Shown piece by piece: positions 51,028 to 59,123 of a DNA stretch of 64,000 bases (the first letter of the stretch is position 1; the number at the start of each line of letters is the position of its first letter). The notes under the pieces were generated by a model. That model had not been told where the DNA came from and did no database searches. It saw only the letters and a list, made by a program, of their open reading frames with translations. The stretch comes from Halorubrum salinum (GTDB lineage Archaea; Halobacteriota; Halobacteria; Halobacteriales; Haloferacaceae). The DNA lies in the NCBI RefSeq assembly GCF_024494575.1, contig NZ_JANHDO010000001.1, forward strand, positions 806,001-870,000, written 5' to 3'. Both the position numbers and the translations under genes were made by a program.

Positions 51028-51090
51028 GTCACGCCGTGAGGGCGGCGACGGCGGACCGTCACGCCGTGAGGGCGGCGACGGCGGACCGTC
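51028..51090. repeat. 30-bp tandem repeat between dsrE-like gene and cmk
   Basis: Units at 51028-51057 and 51058-51087 (GTCACGCCGTGAGGGCGGCG followed by ACGGCGGACC), then a partial third (GTC). Same unit length as the repeat at 45591-45660 at the other end of the sulfur module. Confidence 0.9.
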
Positions 51091-51104
51091 CCGCGGCGTC
51101 GGCC

Positions 51105-51716
51105 TCAGATCTCGAAGTCGGGCGTGTCGAACGCCCCCTCGTCCGCCCCGATGTCGTACCCGTCGATCGCGGCGAGCGCGATGTCGAGCGTCGTCTCGGC
51201 GTCCCAGCGTCCCGTGTTGATCGCGAGGTCGTAGATGGACCGGTCCGACAGGTCGATCCCGTAGTACGACTTGTAGCGCGTCTCCTCTATCACTTCGCGA
51301 ACCTGCATCTCGGAGGTCATCTCCTCGCGGCTCGCGGTGCGGTCGGCTCGCACCTCGTCGGGGGCGTCGAGCCAGATCCGGACGTCGGCGCGGTTGCCGG
51401 CGATCCAGCCGGCGAGCCGCGATTCCAGTACGAACGGCTTGTTCGAGGCACCCCACTTCTCGGCTATCGTCCGGAGCCGCCGGTCGAGCGCGCGGTCGAT
51501 CTCCTCGGACTCGCCGGTCTTCGCGATCAGCTGTGAGAGGCTCATGTCCCGCTCGGCCGCGATCTCGCGGAACAGTTCGCCGCCGGAGACGTACCCGCAG
51601 TCGAGCGCCGCCGCGATCCCCTCGACGAGGGTCGTCGCCCCGCAACCCGGCGGCCCCGAGACGGTGACGAACAGGTTCCCATCGATCTCGCGGTCCACTC
51701 CCGGGGTTCCACTCAT
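51105..51716 (-). CDS. cmk: Archaeal-type cytidylate kinase
   Basis: A 203-residue P-loop kinase. Walker A GPPGCGATTLV at residues about 20-30, the SGGELFREIAAERDMSLSQL block, and the LID RTASREEMTSEMQVRE. Phosphorylates (d)CMP. The ATG at 51716 (MSGTPGVDREIDGN) is preferred over upstream codons because homology begins there. Stands near purU but is transcribed alone. Confidence 0.9.
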   Translation of the reverse strand: MSGTPGVDREIDGNLFVTVSGPPGCGATTLVEGIAAALDCGYVSGGELFREIAAERDMSLSQLIAKTGESEEIDRALDRRLRTIAEKWGASNKPFVLESRLAGWIAGNRADVRIWLDAPDEVRADRTASREEMTSEMQVREVIEETRYKSYYGIDLSDRSIYDLAINTGRWDAETTLDIALAAIDGYDIGADEGAFDTPDFEI

Positions 51717-51892
51717 ACACGCGCCGTGACGGCGGGCGGGCGGATAAACCGGGCGGTTCACGCAGTCGTGCGTGCCGAACGGTACCATTCCGCGACGGCG
51801 GGCGGCGTCGCGGCGGGCCGTGCCGCGGTGTGTGAGCCGTGCCAGGGTGGACGGCTCGCAGCACGTCCCGAACGCGAGCGGCGGACCCCGCG

Positions 51893-52873
51893 TCAGTCGT
51901 CGCCGGTCTTCGCGGGCTCCGGTCGCGAGAGCGGTTCCCCGTCGACCGGCTCGTCGGGGTTCGCGTCGATCGCCGCGGGCGAGAGCCCGAGCTGGGCGTC
52001 GACGTCGACGTCCTCGCGGACGTGGACCGTGCCGCGGTGGATCGCGATGGCGTCGGCGAGGTGGAGCCGAACCGCGTCGAGAAGCACGTCGGCTTCGAGC
52101 GGCTGTCCGCGACGCTTGATGTCGTCGACGCTCGCCCCGGCGGGGACGTCGAAGGCGCGCTGAGCGATGACCGGCCCCTGATCGAGGTCGGTCGTCACGT
52201 AGTGCGCGGTGACGCCGGCGATCCGGACGCCCGCGTCCTTCGCCTGTCGGTACGCCTCCGCGCCGGGGAACGCCGGTAACAGCGAGGGGTGGACGTTGAT
52301 GATCCGGCCCTCGTATCGGAAGACGACCTCGGGCGATAAGATGCGCATGTAGCGGGCCAGCGCGATGAGATCGACGTCGTACTCGGCCAACAGATCGAGC
52401 AGGCGCTCCTCGTCGGTGTTTCCGTTGCCGTCGCCGACGTCGTAGAAGGGCTTGTCGTACCGCTCCGCGAGCGTCCGGAGATCCCCGCGGTTGCCGATGA
52501 CGACGGGGATCTCCGCCTCGCCGTCGTCGGCCAGTTCGCCGTTGGCCTCGGCCTCCAAGAGGGCCTCGGGCGCGTGCGTCTCCTTGGTGACCAAAAGCGC
52601 GATCCGGCGGGCGTCGCGGTCGCTCGGGAACCGCACCTGGATATCGACGTCGAGCTCGCGGCCGAGCTCGGCGAGCGCCCGGCGGAGCTCGCCGCGCGAC
52701 GTCTCCAGTTCCGAGGCGTCGACGCGGGTCGTCATCCGGAAGACGCCCTCTCGGACCGCCTGGTCTAAGTCCTCGATGTTGATTCCCCGCTCGAACAGCA
52801 GGGAGGTGACCCGCGCGATGAGTCCGGTCTTGTCTCCTCCGACGACCGTGATCTCGGTCAGTTCGCGGGTCAT
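51893..52873 (-). CDS. purU: Formyltetrahydrofolate deformylase
   Basis: A 326-residue protein starting MTRELTEITVVGGDKTGLIA: an N-terminal ACT-like domain (1-85) followed by a formyltransferase fold with the catalytic NVHPSLLPAFPG motif and the GVTAHYVTTDLDQGPVIAQR block containing the essential Asp. It hydrolyses 10-formyl-THF to formate and THF for purine synthesis (PurT-type). The C-terminal 55 residues form an acidic tail. It is divergent from purS. Confidence 0.9.
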   Translation of the reverse strand: MTRELTEITVVGGDKTGLIARVTSLLFERGINIEDLDQAVREGVFRMTTRVDASELETSRGELRRALAELGRELDVDIQVRFPSDRDARRIALLVTKETHAPEALLEAEANGELADDGEAEIPVVIGNRGDLRTLAERYDKPFYDVGDGNGNTDEERLLDLLAEYDVDLIALARYMRILSPEVVFRYEGRIINVHPSLLPAFPGAEAYRQAKDAGVRIAGVTAHYVTTDLDQGPVIAQRAFDVPAGASVDDIKRRGQPLEADVLLDAVRLHLADAIAIHRGTVHVREDVDVDAQLGLSPAAIDANPDEPVDGEPLSRPEPAKTGDD

Positions 52874-52999
52874 GCGACGATCACCTCCGCGGGTTCGAAC
52901 GGCTGCATACACCCCCACCAGCGGCCGGAGAGGGTTGTCCCTTTCGCTCCGGACCGGCCGAGGACACGCACGAACGACCGGAATAGATCCACGAATATG

Positions 53000-53028
53000 T
53001 ATATAAAAGCCGTTCCAAAACGGTTTTT
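53000..53028 (+). promoter_or_regulatory. purS promoter with overlapping near-palindrome
   Basis: TATA box TATATAAAAG (53000-53009) runs directly into the near-perfect palindrome AAAAgCCGTTccaaAACGGtTTTT (53005-53028), which covers the TATA box and the expected start of transcription. Such placement suits a repressor operator. Confidence 0.6.
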
Positions 53029-53052
53029 ACACACGACTCCGCACTACCGATA

Positions 53053-53304
53053 ATGACGGCATACACCGCGACGGTGACGGTGCGGCTGAAGCGGGGCGTC
53101 CTCGATCCGGAGGCTGAGACGACCCGAAAGGCCCTCGAACGCCTCGGTTTCGAGCTGTCGGACCTCCGGTCTGCGGACCGGTTCGAGCTCGATTTAGACG
53201 CCGCCGACGCCGACGAGGCGGCCGACCGCGCCGGCGAGATGGCCGAGCGACTGCTCGCGAACCCGACGATCCACGACTACGACGTCGCGGTCGCGGAGCG
53301 ATGA
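53053..53304 (+). CDS. purS: Phosphoribosylformylglycinamidine synthase subunit PurS
   Basis: An 83-residue protein starting MTAYTATVTVRLKRGVLDPE and continuing AETTRKALERLGF, exactly PurS. It bridges PurL and PurQ in the synthase. The stop overlaps the ATG at 53301. Confidence 0.95.
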   Translation: MTAYTATVTVRLKRGVLDPEAETTRKALERLGFELSDLRSADRFELDLDAADADEAADRAGEMAERLLANPTIHDYDVAVAER

Positions 53305-53384
53305 CGGTCGCCGTCGGCGGGACGACGCCGCTCGTCACCGACGCGGACGCGGTCGCGGCCGCCCACGCGGGGTGGTCGGCGTGA
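53301..53384 (+). CDS. Possible 27-residue coupled mini-ORF between purS and purQ
   Basis: MTVAVGGTTPLVTDADAVAA followed by AHAGWSA. It overlaps the purS stop (ATGA) and the purQ start (GTGA). Its first codons duplicate the purQ start: the same 15 bp (TGACGGTCGCCGTCG) is at 53302-53316 and 53382-53396. It may be a coupling spacer rather than a functional peptide. Confidence 0.35.
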   Translation: MTVAVGGTTPLVTDADAVAAAHAGWSA

Positions 53385-54058
53385 CGGTCGCCGTCGTCCA
53401 GTTCGGCGGCTCGAACTGCGACCGCGACGCGGTCCGCGCGCTCGCGCACCTCGGCGTCGACGCCGAGCGCGTCTGGCACGCGGACGGCCTCCCGACTGAC
53501 GCGACGGGTATCGTCCTCCCGGGCGGATTCTCCTACGGCGACTACCTCCGCGCCGGCGCGATGGCCGCCCGCGATCCGATCATGGAGGCGGTCCGCGAGG
53601 CCGCCGCCGACGGCGTCCCCGTGATCGGGATCTGCAACGGAGCGCAGATCGGCTCGGAGTCCGGACTCACGCCCGGCGCGTTCACCACGAACGCCTCTGC
53701 GCGCTTCCAGTGTGAGCCCGTGTACCTCAGAGTCGAGCGCGCCGACACGCCGTGGACCGCCGCCTATGACGAGGGACAGGTGATCGAGGTGCCCATCGCG
53801 CACGGCGAGGGCCGCTTCGAAGTGAGCGAGGACGCCCACGACGACCTCGTCGCAGACGACCGCGTCCTCTTCCGCTACTGCGACGCCGACGGCGAGACCA
53901 CGGACGCCGCCAACCCCAACGGGTCGACGGACAACATCGCCGGCGTCCTCGGCGACAGAGAACACGTCGCGGTCCTCATGCCGCACCCGGAGCGCGCGAC
54001 GCTCCCCGACCTCGGCCGGAGCACGGACGGGGCGGGCATTCTGGAAGCCTTCGCCTGA
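53381..54058 (+). CDS. purQ: Phosphoribosylformylglycinamidine synthase glutaminase subunit PurQ
   Basis: A 225-residue class-I glutamine amidotransferase starting with GTG, M(V)TVAVVQFGGSNCDRDAVR. It has the nucleophile motif GICNGAQIGSESG and the catalytic His/Glu in LMPHPERATLP. GTG 53381 is preferred over the GTG at 53372 because PurQ proteins start MTVxVxxFGGSNCDRD. It supplies ammonia to PurL. Confidence 0.93.
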   Translation: MTVAVVQFGGSNCDRDAVRALAHLGVDAERVWHADGLPTDATGIVLPGGFSYGDYLRAGAMAARDPIMEAVREAAADGVPVIGICNGAQIGSESGLTPGAFTTNASARFQCEPVYLRVERADTPWTAAYDEGQVIEVPIAHGEGRFEVSEDAHDDLVADDRVLFRYCDADGETTDAANPNGSTDNIAGVLGDREHVAVLMPHPERATLPDLGRSTDGAGILEAFA

Positions 54059-54106
54059 TCCGTCCGATCTGGACTTGGCCGGCCGATCTGCGCCCGTCCG
54101 AATCGA

Positions 54107-54568
54107 TCAGCGCTCTGCGCTCTGCTCCGACCGCGCGGGTATCGTCTCGCCGTCGTCGTCATCGTCGTCGCCGCCGCTTTTCGTCGTTTGTTCCAGTTCT
54201 CGATCCAGCGCGCGCTCGAACTCCGCCTCGGAGAGTTCGCCCTCGGCGTACCGCCGCTTGAGGCGCTCGATCGGGTCCTCTTCCGGTGTGGCCGCCGCGT
54301 CACCTCCGTCTTCGTCGGCCGAACGCTGCCGAACGGCGACGTACGCGATCACGAGGAGCGCCGCGACCGTCAGCAGCACCAACGGGAGCGTCGTCATCCA
54401 CATACCGCCCATTCTGCCCATACCACCCATACCGCCCATTCCGCCCATTCCGCCCATACCACTCATACCACCCGTCATTCCGGCGAGGCCGCCTATCGCG
54501 CCGAGCCCCGCTGTGCCGGCGGACTGTCTCTCCGTGAGTCCGCCGTCATCGATAGTCCCACCGGTCAT
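54107..54568 (-). CDS. SHOCT-domain membrane protein with GGM repeats
   Basis: A 153-residue protein. The N-terminal region is a run of GGM/GM repeats (residues about 33-52), then one membrane helix (LPLVLLTVAALLVIAYVAV), then a C-terminal SHOCT motif DPIERLKRRYAEGELSEAEF. SHOCT domains occur as oligomerisation or membrane-associated modules. Acidic tail (GGDDDDDDGE). Function unknown. Confidence 0.75.
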   Translation of the reverse strand: MTGGTIDDGGLTERQSAGTAGLGAIGGLAGMTGGMSGMGGMGGMGGMGGMGRMGGMWMTTLPLVLLTVAALLVIAYVAVRQRSADEDGGDAAATPEEDPIERLKRRYAEGELSEAEFERALDRELEQTTKSGGDDDDDDGETIPARSEQSAER

Positions 54569-54665
54569 ACGCGAGCGTTCGTCGCCCGCGCTCAAATACT
54601 CGCCGCAGATTCCCGGATGATCGCACTCCGGAGTGGATTCGTCGGTCTGACGGACGGACCCGAAC

Positions 54666-55499
54666 CTACGTGACGACGATCGCCCCTCGCTGACCGATGC
54701 CACGGTGGGGCCGGCAGGCGTATCGGTACACGCCCGGCTCGCCGAACGTGTGCTCGAAGTGGACGCCCGGTGCGACGCTGATCGAGTCCGTGCTGACGTC
54801 GACGTCCTCGAACGCGATATCGTGTCCGCCGCCGTTCCCGGTCCACCGCCAGCGGACGGTGGTGTCCGGCGATATCTGCACCGCGTGCGGGTCGAAGGCG
54901 AAGTGCCCGCCGTTGCCGTCAGCCCCGGTCGCGATCTCGACGAGCGTCTCGCCCGTTCGGTCCGTGATAGTTCCGTCGTACTCGTTCGTGTCCGCCAGCC
55001 ACTCGTCGACTGCCGGATACTCGCTGGACGGGACCGGTTCGGCGACGACGACGCCTTTCATTCCCGCGTCGGCCTCCGGTTCGCTCACGTACCGATAGGT
55101 CCCCGCCGTCTCGAACGTGTGTTCGAACGTCGTTCCCGCGCCGCTGACGGGCGAGCCGCTGTCGAACGTTCCGTCGGCGGCGACGACGTTGTGCTCGCGA
55201 TCCTCGGTCGTCCACTCCCACGTCACCGTCGTCTCCGGTTCGATTTTGATCGCCGGAGGCGAGAACGACTTCGAGCCCGACACGTCCAGGTACACGGTCG
55301 GCGGGTCGTCGAACCGGAAGTCGCGCACCGTCGGCGTATGCGGGTCGTTGGCGGTGACGAGCCACTCGTCGAGCGACTGGTCGGGGTCGATCGTCTCAGC
55401 TACTGCGTCGCCGGATCGGACGTTCCCGAAGCCGACGAGCGCACCGAGACCGACGGCGGTGCTCGCTCCGAGGAACGTTCGTCGGTTGCTGGAGGGCAT
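54666..55499 (-). CDS. Tat-exported double plastocyanin/halocyanin-like protein
   Basis: A 277-residue protein starting MPSSNRRTFLGASTAVGLGA, with a Tat RR signal. Two cupredoxin-like domains: domain 1 (about 55-150) with REHNVVAAD and GTYRYVSEPEADAGMKG, which lacks the copper Cys; domain 2 (about 185-275) with GGGHDIAFED and GVYRYACRPHRGIGQRG, keeping His, Cys, His. Only the second should bind type-1 copper; electron transfer on the cell surface is expected. Start 55499 is fixed by a TATA box at 55524-55534 (25-35 bp upstream). Confidence 0.88.
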   Translation of the reverse strand: MPSSNRRTFLGASTAVGLGALVGFGNVRSGDAVAETIDPDQSLDEWLVTANDPHTPTVRDFRFDDPPTVYLDVSGSKSFSPPAIKIEPETTVTWEWTTEDREHNVVAADGTFDSGSPVSGAGTTFEHTFETAGTYRYVSEPEADAGMKGVVVAEPVPSSEYPAVDEWLADTNEYDGTITDRTGETLVEIATGADGNGGHFAFDPHAVQISPDTTVRWRWTGNGGGHDIAFEDVDVSTDSISVAPGVHFEHTFGEPGVYRYACRPHRGIGQRGAIVVT

Positions 55500-55520
55500 G
55501 TGCACGTGACCGTTGGACAC

Positions 55521-55852
55521 ACGTATAATAAAAAGCGATTCCTGTTTTATCTCAGTAAAAATCGCTGATACGATCCGCTCACACCGCCGTCCGTCGCCGT
55601 TCTGAAACTCACACGTCGGTCGAGCCTTACCCGCATAGATGGGTCAGGCCTGTTCGAATACACGCGGGGGGTTCTTCGAGATACGCTCTCGTCTCGGGTC
55701 GGCTCGGGTACTTTCGGCCGCAGACGGAACGCGAGTCGACCGGACGACTACGGGTCACCCGAAGCAAGCGACGGTCGTCAAAATATCGCGCTGGCTCACT
55801 TGCAACCAAACGACTAAGTCGCCTACTCGCTAACGCGAATCATATTCGCAAA
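55521..55852. other. Divergent intergenic region
   Basis: About 330 bp between the cupredoxin and the beta-helix gene. It contains an inverted repeat AGCGATT (55534-55540) / AATCGCT (55560-55566) upstream of the cupredoxin TATA box, and GCGAAT-CAT-ATTCGC (55835-55849) immediately before the GTG start of the beta-helix gene. Confidence 0.5.
55524..55534 (-). promoter_or_regulatory. TATA box of the cupredoxin gene
   Basis: TTTTTATTATA on the reverse strand, 25-35 bp upstream of the ATG at 55499, in leaderless arrangement. Confidence 0.65.
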
Positions 55853-58800
55853 GTGATATCTGTGTGTGACACTCGGCTCCGGTGGGCGGCGACGATACTC
55901 GTCGGTATCGCTCTCCTCGGAGGCGTCGCGGCCGCGCCGGCCAGCGCCGCGGCCCCGGACGTCACCTTCGTCGAGTCGAACGTCGAGACCGATACGACCT
56001 GGACGCCCGCGGACGGGCCGTATCGGATCGTCCGGTCCGTCGAGGTCGAGCCGGGCGCGACGCTCGCGATCGAACCGGGGACCGAGGTGCAGCTCGCGGA
56101 GGGCGTCACGGTCACCGTCAGCGGCTCGCTGCGGGCCGACGGCACGGCCGCCCGTCCGGTGACCTTCGGGCGGACCGCCGGAGCGGATCCGGACCGCCGG
56201 TGGGACGGCCTCCGCTACAACGGGACGGACGACTCGCGTCTCACGCTTCACAACACCACGCTTCGGGGCGGCACCACGGGGATCGCCGCCGCGAGCGACG
56301 CGGGCGAGGTACGGATCGTCGACTCGACGGTCCGCGACTTCACGACGGCGGGGGTGGGCGTCGCGGACGCGACGCTGACCGCGCCGCGGATCGCCCTCGT
56401 GCGGTCGACGGTCCGCGACGTCGACGGCCACGCGCTCGCCGTGACTCCCGCGGACGGGGCGACGGAGCGCGTCGAACTCACCGCGGCCAACCCGACGCGA
56501 GCGGAGACGACGCGGAACACGCTCGCGCTCGACCCGGGCGTCGGGGTCTCGATGGACGCGCTCCGGCTGCGGTATCCCTCCGACGGCTCGGTCCAAGGGG
56601 TCAGCGCCGAGACGCTCGGACGCATCGGCCTCGATGCGGACCGCGACGGCGAGATCGACCGGTCGCTCGGCGGAGCGGTCGCGGGCGTTTCGACCGACGG
56701 CCGGCAGATGGAGATCGCGTTCTCGCGGACGGTCCGGGTCTCCAGTAGAGACCGGTTCCTCGTCGAGTACGACGGCGTCGTAAACCCGAGTACGCGAGGC
56801 GTGTATCCCGTCGACGTGCGTCCGCTCGACGACGGTGTCCCACAGTTCTCCGACGGCGCACGTGCGGCGTACGTCGTCGGCGAGGACGTGGAGCCCTACG
56901 CGTCCGAACCGAGCGCGCCGACGCGCGTCAGCAGCCTCACCGTCGCCGAGTCCACGCTCCGAGACGTCGAGGGTGCGGGCGTCTTCGCCGCCGCCGACAC
57001 GGTCACTGGGATACGGGTCACTGAGACGCGGATGACCGGAGTCGGCGGCGACGGCGTCGCCGTTCGGGGCGCACAGAGCGAGCTCCGCGTCCGCGACTCC
57101 GACTTTCGAGTCACCGACGCGGGCGTTCAGGTCGACGCTCGCACGCAGACGTCGGTCCACGCGGTCGGCAACCGGGTGACGCAGTCGACGAGCGGGATCC
57201 GGATACGGCAGTCCGAACGGCGCGAGCGCGTGTCGACGCAGGTGACGCTCCGGTCGAACGTCCTCTCGGAGAACGCCCGCAGCGGCTTCGACGTGCGTTC
57301 GACTACGAGTCAGGGCGACCTCCACGTCGAGAACAACACCGCCCGCGGGAACGGACGCGACGGGTTGCACCTCGGCACGTGGGCCGTCCGTACGGGCGAG
57401 ATAGCGGGCAACGACGTGCGCGACAACGGCGACGACGGGATCGCGGTCGAGAGCAGCGTCGTGACCGACCTCGCGGTGTCGGACAACGAGGTCGTCGGGA
57501 GCGACGCCGCGGGTATCGCCGTCCGGACGCGCGGCGGGGCACACGACCTCGCTGTCGGCGACAACACGGTCGCCGACAGCGGCGGACACGGCGTCGCCGT
57601 GACGACCGATCTGCTGATCGATTCGGTCGGCGTCGCCGGCAACCGCCTCGCGAACAACGGCGGTGCCGGCCTCCTCGTGTCGAGTCCGATCACACATAAC
57701 GGGACGCTCGACGTGACCGAGAACGTCGTCGCCGCGAACGCCTACGGGGTCGCGACACGCGGCGTGGTCGACGCCACGATCGCCCGCAACGACATCGTGT
57801 TCAACACCAACGCCCACGCCGAGCCGGTCGCGATCGACGGCGTCGACCCCGGCACGGGCGTGTACGTGGCCGAGGGCGACCGGGGTGCGATCCTCGACAC
57901 CAACGGGTTCGCGGGACGGATCGAAGACCGCGTCGCGAACCAGCGAGTCCGTCGCCAGATCGAGTTCGCGCGGTTCTGGAGCGAGGACACGGTCGTCGTG
58001 CTTCGGACCGACGGCGTCAGCCACACCCGTGCGGCGGAGGCGGGCGCGCTCGACGTTCGACGCGTCACCGACGCGCTCCCGACCGCCATCGGCCTCACCG
58101 GCACCGAGTCCGCGGGCGCGGGCGTCGCCGTCGTCGACAACGACATTCACGGCCAGCGTCGGGGTCTGACGGTCGACGTCGAGCCGCTCATCGCCGCGAA
58201 CGCCACCGCTCGGTTCGTCACCGACGCGGTCCGCACCGTCGACGCGGAGTCGAACTACTGGGGCGACGACACCGGCCCCTACCACGCCTCGATCCTCCCC
58301 GAGGGAGGCGGCGACACGGTCGTGACCGCGGCGGGCTGGGTCGACGTCGTCCCGTTCAGCGAGACGCCGAGCGGTCGGCGCTACGTCCGCCCGACGCCGC
58401 GGCTCGATGCGCCGGAGCGCGCGGCTCCTTCGGCGCGTTTCGAGGTGTCAGGCGCGGGTTCGACGATCGACACGGGGCGCATCGGACGGTACCACTTTTT
58501 CACCGACGGGACGGCCACGGATCCGCAACCGACGCCGACGCGCCGCCTCGTGATGCCCGACGACCCGCTCACGGTGGGTCTCGGGGTCGAGAGCGAGCTG
58601 GGCATCGACAGCGCGTCGACGGCGACGGCCGAGGTCGCGGTGGCGACGACCGGGACGGCACTCTCAGACGGGTCGCCGGCATCGTCGCCCGAGTCGCTCC
58701 TCTCTGCGCTCGGATCGCCGCTCGGAGTGCTCGGTGCCATCAGCTACGTCCTGGCGCTGTTGTTCGGCGGGCACGGACTGGTGCGGACGTTCGGGAGGCG

Positions 58801-58981
58801 GCGGCCCCCGCTCGACGGCAGGAAGGTTCAAGCGCTCGCGCTCGCCGGCGTGGCGATCTGGCTCGTCGCCGGCGTGCTCGGCTCGCCGCCGCTCGTGACG
58901 CTCGGGGTCGTCGCGGCAGTGCTCTGGGCGGGCCTCACGGGCGTCTCGTACCTCGTGGTGAGTCAGTTCTTCGCACAGTAG
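55853..58981 (+). CDS. Large exported parallel beta-helix (NosD/right-handed) surface protein with C-terminal membrane helices
   Basis: A 1042-residue protein starting with GTG (M)ISVCDTRLRWAATIL. A Sec-like signal (about 8-32, ending PASAAAPDV) is followed by parallel beta-helix coils (TVSGSLRADGTAARPVTFGR; ITTNTARGNGRDGL-like repeats such as EIAGNDVRDNGDDGIAVESS and NTVADSGGHGVAVTTD), typical of right-handed beta-helix carbohydrate-processing or surface proteins. The end has about three membrane helices (ISYVLALLFGGHGL; LALAGVAIWLVAGVLG; VVAAVLWAGLTGVSYLVV). Function not known. Confidence 0.8.
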   Translation: MISVCDTRLRWAATILVGIALLGGVAAAPASAAAPDVTFVESNVETDTTWTPADGPYRIVRSVEVEPGATLAIEPGTEVQLAEGVTVTVSGSLRADGTAARPVTFGRTAGADPDRRWDGLRYNGTDDSRLTLHNTTLRGGTTGIAAASDAGEVRIVDSTVRDFTTAGVGVADATLTAPRIALVRSTVRDVDGHALAVTPADGATERVELTAANPTRAETTRNTLALDPGVGVSMDALRLRYPSDGSVQGVSAETLGRIGLDADRDGEIDRSLGGAVAGVSTDGRQMEIAFSRTVRVSSRDRFLVEYDGVVNPSTRGVYPVDVRPLDDGVPQFSDGARAAYVVGEDVEPYASEPSAPTRVSSLTVAESTLRDVEGAGVFAAADTVTGIRVTETRMTGVGGDGVAVRGAQSELRVRDSDFRVTDAGVQVDARTQTSVHAVGNRVTQSTSGIRIRQSERRERVSTQVTLRSNVLSENARSGFDVRSTTSQGDLHVENNTARGNGRDGLHLGTWAVRTGEIAGNDVRDNGDDGIAVESSVVTDLAVSDNEVVGSDAAGIAVRTRGGAHDLAVGDNTVADSGGHGVAVTTDLLIDSVGVAGNRLANNGGAGLLVSSPITHNGTLDVTENVVAANAYGVATRGVVDATIARNDIVFNTNAHAEPVAIDGVDPGTGVYVAEGDRGAILDTNGFAGRIEDRVANQRVRRQIEFARFWSEDTVVVLRTDGVSHTRAAEAGALDVRRVTDALPTAIGLTGTESAGAGVAVVDNDIHGQRRGLTVDVEPLIAANATARFVTDAVRTVDAESNYWGDDTGPYHASILPEGGGDTVVTAAGWVDVVPFSETPSGRRYVRPTPRLDAPERAAPSARFEVSGAGSTIDTGRIGRYHFFTDGTATDPQPTPTRRLVMPDDPLTVGLGVESELGIDSASTATAEVAVATTGTALSDGSPASSPESLLSALGSPLGVLGAISYVLALLFGGHGLVRTFGRRRPPLDGRKVQALALAGVAIWLVAGVLGSPPLVTLGVVAAVLWAGLTGVSYLVVSQFFAQ

Positions 58982-59123
58982 ACCTGCCGTCGTCGACGGA
59001 CTGGCAAGCCGAGGGGACTCGGCGGCTACGGTCGAGCGAACTCCGGAGGTATCTGTCCCGCGTCGATCCGGAGCAACTTGTTCCGGTGCGTCAGTTTAAG
59101 ACCCCCGAGCGATAGGGGCGAGT

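Noticed and set aside
54411..54470. Short DNA repeats (CATACCGCC/CATTCCGCC series)
   Set aside because: They are explained by the Gly-Gly-Met codon repeats of the SHOCT protein rather than an independent element.
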